Assembly (NCBI GenBank): GCA_023823795.1
Contig: CP085710.1
Coordinates: forward strand, 4,304,001 to 4,368,000
DNA: 64,000 nucleotides
Direction of reading: 5' to 3'
Source: Bacillus sp. F19
GTDB lineage: Bacteria > Bacillota > Bacilli > Bacillales > Bacillaceae
The notes beneath the pieces are model-generated. The model searched no databases, was not told the DNA's origin, and saw only the letters and a program-made list of their open reading frames with translations. Made by a program: the position numbers and the translations under genes. This document shows, in pieces, positions 60,827-64,000 of the stretch. Each line of letters starts with the position of its first letter. The stretch's first letter is position 1.

Positions 60827-62081
60827 TTATTGAACTCTTGCAAATCCAAAGCCTGATGCGTGGTCATCGCCTGTTGCTGCACCAATGCCGCCTTTAATAT
60901 CATACAGCTTTGCACGGCGCTGCAGCTCTGCACGAACTTGAACATTGCTTTGGCCTTTATTGGAAGACCAGATTTTCGCAGCAAGCCCAGATACGTGAGG
61001 AGTCGCCATAGAAGTACCGCTGATCGTGCTGTAACTGCTGTTGATCCAAGTTGATTCAATAGCAGCACCAGGAGCAGAGACTTCAATATCACGCTCTCCA
61101 ATAATAAAATCTCCATCTGTTGCCGAGTTTCCGCGTGAAGAGAAGTTTGCAACACGGTATGTTCCATTTTGCTGAACATTTTCAAGAGCCGCAACTGCCA
61201 CCGCATTTACTAGAGCGCCAGGATATCCAATCGTATTATTGCCTGATCCTGAGTTTCCGGCTGCTGCGATAACCAATGCACCTTTGCCATAAGCATAGTT
61301 TACTGCACTTGCAATTAAACTATCTTTACTGCTTGATCCAAGAGACATTGAGATGATGACTTGAGAACCAGTACGTGTTCCTTCATCTGCAGCATGTCTG
61401 ATAGCAGCTGCAATGTCATCTGAGTAGCCAGAACCGCTGTCTGTCAGTACTTTGTATGCCCAAAGCTCAGATTGAGGTGCCACACCGTATATTCCCTGTC
61501 CATCAGAACCGCCATTTGCAAGTGCCGTTCCTGCAACATGTGTTCCATGTCCATTGCGGTCTGTGCAGGAATTATTTGTATAAGTAGTCCCAACTGTAAA
61601 ATCTTTGCACTGTTCGGCATTTTGCGACAAATCAATATGGCTTGTCTGAACTCCGGTATCAAGAACAGCAATTTTAATGCCGTCTCCTCCACTAGTTGAT
61701 GTCAGCGAGCTGTTATTATAAATGGCTTTAATTCCCCATGGGGTTCTTTTGCTTGGAAGGGCCATTGTCTGAATCGGCTTTCCGGCAGCTACTTTAAAAG
61801 TCGGAACTTTTTCAACCTTGATTTTGCTGTTCTTCTGAAGTGCTTCTAATTGTTTCTGTGTAACGGTTGTTGTAAATCCATCCTTGCCAAAATCGCGTCG
61901 TACCTGATGACTCTTTTTTATTTTACCCTTTTCTGCATCAGTTCCCTTGATTACTGCACGAATTGATTCCTGTTTCACATCTGTTTTTACCTGTTCATTT
62001 GCAAAAGCGGCTGTCCCAAACATTGAAAGACTCATTGATAAACTTAATACTGCAGCTCCAAAACGCTTTACCGATTTTCAT
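60827..62081 (-). pseudogene. subtilisin-like serine protease with frameshift in the signal peptide
   Basis: Pre-pro-S8 peptidase: signal peptide RFGAAVLSLSMSLSMFGTAA, I9-like propeptide (~75 residues), catalytic domain with Asp in IKIAVLDTGVQTSHIDLS, His in NGHGTHVAGTALANGG, Asn in IAAAGNSGSG and Ser in SGTSMATPHVSGLAAKIW. The mature enzyme frame is intact to its stop. The ATG at 62081 (after GGGGAAAAGAA) is one base out of frame: ATGAAAATCGG needs one A fewer to give MKSVKRFG. The only in-frame ATG (62035) has no SD or basic n-region. Either inactive, phase-variable, or a sequencing error. Confidence 0.82.
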
Positions 62082-62137
62082 TTCTTTTCCCCTCTCAAAA
62101 TGTTAGTGTTTTATAACTTTTACTCCTAAGCGAATTA

Positions 62138-62166
62138 AATATATAACACATTAACCGTTATCTCAA
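62138..62166 (-). promoter_or_regulatory. subtilisin sigma-A promoter
   Basis: Minus strand TTGAGA (62166-62161) - 17 bases - TATATT (62143-62138), about 55 bases before the subtilisin start. A small palindrome ACAAC-TTC-GTTGT lies upstream at 62183-62195. Nothing else is visible in 62196-62283. Confidence 0.6.
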
Positions 62167-62283
62167 TAATCTAAATTTACTAACAACTTCGTTGTAAAGC
62201 TATGCTAATTGATGCTAGTTTTTAATCCATGTCCCACTAATAGCCCGCTATTTCTTAAAAAATGATTTTAAAAAAAGCTGTAA

Positions 62284-62314
62284 AATAAAAAAACCACCTT
62301 CGTGAGGTGGTTCA
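62284..62314 (-). terminator. intrinsic terminator
   Basis: AACCACCT-CACGA-AGGTGGTT followed by TTTTTATTTTA on the minus strand. No minus-strand gene is visible between it and yueI, whose end lies ~290 bases away. Confidence 0.65.
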
Positions 62315-62486
62315 TGAATCCTATTCGCATCTGCAATATTCGACTTCTGCTTGATATTTCACTTGTATAATTCATATATGAAAATACCGGTGAGAGATTA
62401 ATCGACAATTTAAGACAAAGGATTCATTGATTAATAACGGTATCCAGAGATATATTAATCTTAAGACAGAAATTGCGGGGTATGTG

Positions 62487-62585
62487 ATGAGGGAAGATCA
62501 AGCATTTGCAAAAGGCTGTTTTTACGGGGTTATCCTATCGGTTCCAATTTGGATTCTGATTTTTTATATCATATATAAATTATAA
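62487..62585 (+). CDS. 32-residue single-TM miniprotein
   Basis: Frame starts MREDQAFAKG, followed by a TM helix CFYGVILSVPIWILIFYIIY and KL. GCGGGG stands 6-9 bases before the ATG. The FAKG...ILSVPxW pattern recurs in the 63077-63190 miniprotein, which supports both as real genes. It is convergent with yueI. Function unknown. Confidence 0.6.
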   Translation: MREDQAFAKGCFYGVILSVPIWILIFYIIYKL

Positions 62586-62607
62586 AAAAACACAGGCTCT
62601 CCTGTGT

Positions 62608-62997
62608 TTATTTAAAAGTCTGTTCAAATATTTTATCTTTTACATAAATTTCTTTATGATCAATCGCATGATCAGATGCAACGATTAATCCTATTTTTGT
62701 GTCGTTTTGATCGCTTACAATGGTAAATGGGATTTTCTCTTTATTTGCAGCCTTGATATATTTAGACAGGGCTCCATATTCTATTTTTCCATTTAAAAAG
62801 AGTGCTTTGTTCTTTCTTGTTTCCAATGCGGCAAGGACTTCATTGTATATTTTATTTTGTCTCACTTGTCCAACGGTAAGAGCCACACATATTCTTTCTC
62901 TCAATGAGCCCAGGTAGACATGTCTCTCCTCCGGCTTCGTTTCAAACGCTCCATATATTCCCTGCTTGATATATAAATCGATCTGATCGTTTGACAT
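62608..62997 (-). CDS. yueI: YueI family protein (DUF1694)
   Basis: 129 residues; the N-terminal LYIKQGIYGAFETKPEERHV and YLGSLRERICVALTVGQV match B. subtilis YueI closely. Soluble, function unknown. In B. subtilis yueI lies downstream of the degQ-yuzC region as here. ATG follows AAGGAGAATGACATC. Confidence 0.9.
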   Translation of the reverse strand: MSNDQIDLYIKQGIYGAFETKPEERHVYLGSLRERICVALTVGQVRQNKIYNEVLAALETRKNKALFLNGKIEYGALSKYIKAANKEKIPFTIVSDQNDTKIGLIVASDHAIDHKEIYVKDKIFEQTFK

Positions 62998-63076
62998 GAT
63001 GTCATTCTCCTTGTCTATAGTCCATTATAGGATTAGTCTATCAGAGCAGGAAGCTAACATGAAATGATACGATTGA

Positions 63077-63190
63077 TTACCATTTAGAATAAGTTAAAAT
63101 GATTTTCATCCATCCGAAAAAGGATACCCACAATGGAACACTAAGAATGGTTGCCCAGATCATTCCTTTGAAAAAGTTAGCATCTTTCAT
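63077..63190 (-). CDS. 37-residue single-TM miniprotein, relative of the 62487 gene
   Basis: Frame reads MKDANFFKGMIWATILSVPL then WVSFFGWMKIILTYSKW. GGAGGGAG lies 8 bases before the ATG. Shares F-x-KG and ILSVP(I/L)W with the 62487 miniprotein on the other side of yueI. One TM helix, basic C-terminus. Function unknown. Confidence 0.6.
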   Translation of the reverse strand: MKDANFFKGMIWATILSVPLWVSFFGWMKIILTYSKW

Positions 63191-63263
63191 GAGCAGCTCT
63201 CCCTCCGAATCTTCCTTTGTATGCATTTTACCCTTCTCTTTATTTTCTATAACTGCGGAAAAA

Positions 63264-63277
63264 AGTAAACGCTTACA
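63264..63277 (+). promoter_or_regulatory. cre-like site
   Basis: AGTAAACGCTTACA, palindromic about CG, resembles a CcpA cre box with one mismatch. It lies between the miniprotein gene and the hpaB remnant. Apart from it, 63191-63500 contains no feature I can support. Confidence 0.35.
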
Positions 63278-63500
63278 TTAAATTTAATTCTTTTCTTTTT
63301 TATGATATCCTCTATAACCGTTCATTATTTTTCTGCATTCCCTTAGGGGGGCTTTTCTTGTCAAGTTTCACCTGTACTTCTTCGGCAGCATATAGTGTTT
63401 AAATCAAAGGCTGTTTTCTCACATCCCTTTCTGCCTGTTTACAAAACAGGCTTAACCGTTCTTAGAAAAGAGCCAGAAATAGACCGCTAGGAGGAAAAGA

Positions 63501-63790
63501 ATGCCGGCCATTTCAGGGTGAAATCAAAGCTGTACCCTCACTACATCAGTCTTCTGCAGCAGATCGGGGCAGGCGGTTTATGGTTTTGCCATCAGAGGAG
63601 GATTTCACTTCCCCTATCGGCAGGCACGTTGAGCAGTATCTGCAGGGAGCTTCATTTGATGCAAAAGCAAAAACAAAGCTGTTTCGATTAGTATGGGAGC
63701 TGACTATGAGCTCTTTCGGCACGAGAAAAATACCTGGAAAGAGTCAAAGACTTTTTAGATCAAACGAAAGAAAGACCTCAGGAATGAGAT
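63501..63790 (+). pseudogene. hpaB (4-hydroxyphenylacetate 3-hydroxylase) remnant with internal deletion
   Basis: An intact AGGAGG-ATG start encodes only MPAISG before a stop. Further pieces of the C-terminal part follow in shifting frames: KLYPHYISLLQQIGAGGLW, LPSEEDFTSPIGRHVEQYL, SFDAKAKTKLFRLVWELTMS, SFGTR and REKYLERVKDFLDQTK. These match the C-terminal helical domain of HpaB-type FADH2-dependent monooxygenases. Roughly the central 350 codons are missing. Confidence 0.75.
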
Positions 63791-63804
63791 CTTTCTTTTT
63801 TTCT
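63766..63804. terminator. intrinsic terminator
   Basis: AAGAAAGACCTCA-GGAA-TGAGATCTTTCTTTTTTT hairpin; overlaps the 3' ends of the hpaB remnant and of the molybdopterin gene. Confidence 0.6.
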
Positions 63805-64000
63805 AACGCCAACTCTTCCTGAAAAAAATGTTGCGCCCCCGCCCATATCTGACAGCCGGTCTGGCGTAAGCGAATTCACGAGCTGTTTTTTTCCAGGTTC
63901 ATCTGACCATAATCCTTGGCTAACGACTACACCCGGCAATACGTTCTCTCCAACTGAAACTGTCAGCTCACATTCACCCCGAGCGTTCCAAATGACAGCC
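63778..64000 (-). CDS. molybdopterin-dependent oxidoreductase, C-terminal end (cut by window edge)
   Basis: The last ~73 residues of a DMSO-reductase-family enzyme: AVIWNARGECELTVSVGENV, LPGVVVSQGLWSDEP, QLVNSLTPDRLSDMGGGATF and FSGRVGV. This is the molydopterin-dinucleotide-binding domain with the family NxLTxDxxxDxGGG end. YoaE-type formate dehydrogenase-like proteins end this way. Only the C-terminus is in the window, so the substrate cannot be inferred. Confidence 0.82.
   Translation of the reverse strand, partial: AVIWNARGECELTVSVGENVLPGVVVSQGLWSDEPGKKQLVNSLTPDRLSDMGGGATFFSGRVGVRKKERSHS

Noticed and set aside
60721-61206. 161-codon ORF inside the subtilisin gene
   Set aside because: Same-strand shadow frame of the protease C-terminal half; spans the terminator.
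63099-63281. 60-codon plus-strand ORF
   Set aside because: Antisense to the 63077-63190 miniprotein, no SD, no recognisable features.
1-64000. Prophage, IS element or integrase
   Set aside because: No transposase, integrase, phage structural gene or IS-type terminal inverted repeats seen on either strand; no tRNA or rRNA genes recognised either.

Overview
The window is chromosomal DNA from a low-GC Gram-positive of the family Bacillaceae. Sporulation and competence genes (tgl, kapB/kapD, comQXPA, degQ), ECF and AlaR/AlaT-type regulators and long runs of Bacillus subtilis gene order support this. The order yugU-yugT-yugS ... yugO-yugN ... pgi-yugJ-yuzA-yugI-alaT-alaR-yugF-yugE-patB-(kinB)-kapB-kapD-yuxJ-pbpD-yuxK-yufK-mrpABCDEFG-yuxO-comA-comP-comX-comQ-degQ-yuzC ... 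yueI is essentially the B. subtilis yug/yuf/com segment. It is broken by several accessory insertions. A Metabacillus-like relative is plausible, but genus is an inference.

Layout. 1-4.8 kb: multidrug ABC exporter (bmrA, cut by the edge), two unknown membrane proteins, cystine symporter tcyP and spore transglutaminase tgl. 4.8-7.8 kb: a nitronate monooxygenase-kynU-kynB operon without kynA. 8-10 kb: two frameshifted genes (HIT, metallo-beta-lactamase) and yugU. 10.3-16.4 kb: yugT, yugS, an internally deleted glycosyltransferase, potassium channel yugO and yugN. 16.4-18.9 kb: AT-rich accessory block. 18.9-29 kb: pgi, yugJ, yuzA, yugI, a broken AAC(6')-type acetyltransferase, an ECF sigma/anti-sigma pair, alaT-alaR, yugF, yugE. 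29.1-29.7 kb: tandem ~122-bp hairpin repeats. 29.75-38.7 kb: patB, a gutted kinB, a Cu/Zn-SOD-like lipoprotein, kapB, kapD, a Bacillaceae-1-like RNA, yuxJ, pbpD, yuxK, yufK. 39.3-45 kb: complete mrp Na+/H+ antiporter operon. 45.9-46.4 kb: nine 53-bp tandem repeats. 46.5-54.1 kb: yuxO, a PQQ-type sugar dehydrogenase, a SIMPL protein and the comQXPA-degQ quorum-sensing block. 55-64 kb: accessory genes including a redox operon under an Rrf2 regulator, an NprR-like regulator with a divergent small peptide gene beside a subtilisin gene, yueI flanked by two related miniproteins, a gutted hpaB, and the end of a molybdopterin oxidoreductase.

Themes. Cell-cell signalling is concentrated here: ComX/ComP/ComA with DegQ (and a ComA-box-like site upstream of degQ), plus a second candidate peptide system (NprR-like receptor, 46-aa pre-peptide, protease). 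Gene decay is the other theme: kinB, a glycosyltransferase and hpaB keep both ends but have lost their middles, while HIT, MBL and subtilisin carry single-base frameshifts that could be real or sequencing errors. Several genes have ideal Shine-Dalgarno sequences positioned for non-standard ATT or CTG starts. Several real small genes (comX, degQ, the pre-peptide, miniproteins) are shorter than 60 codons.
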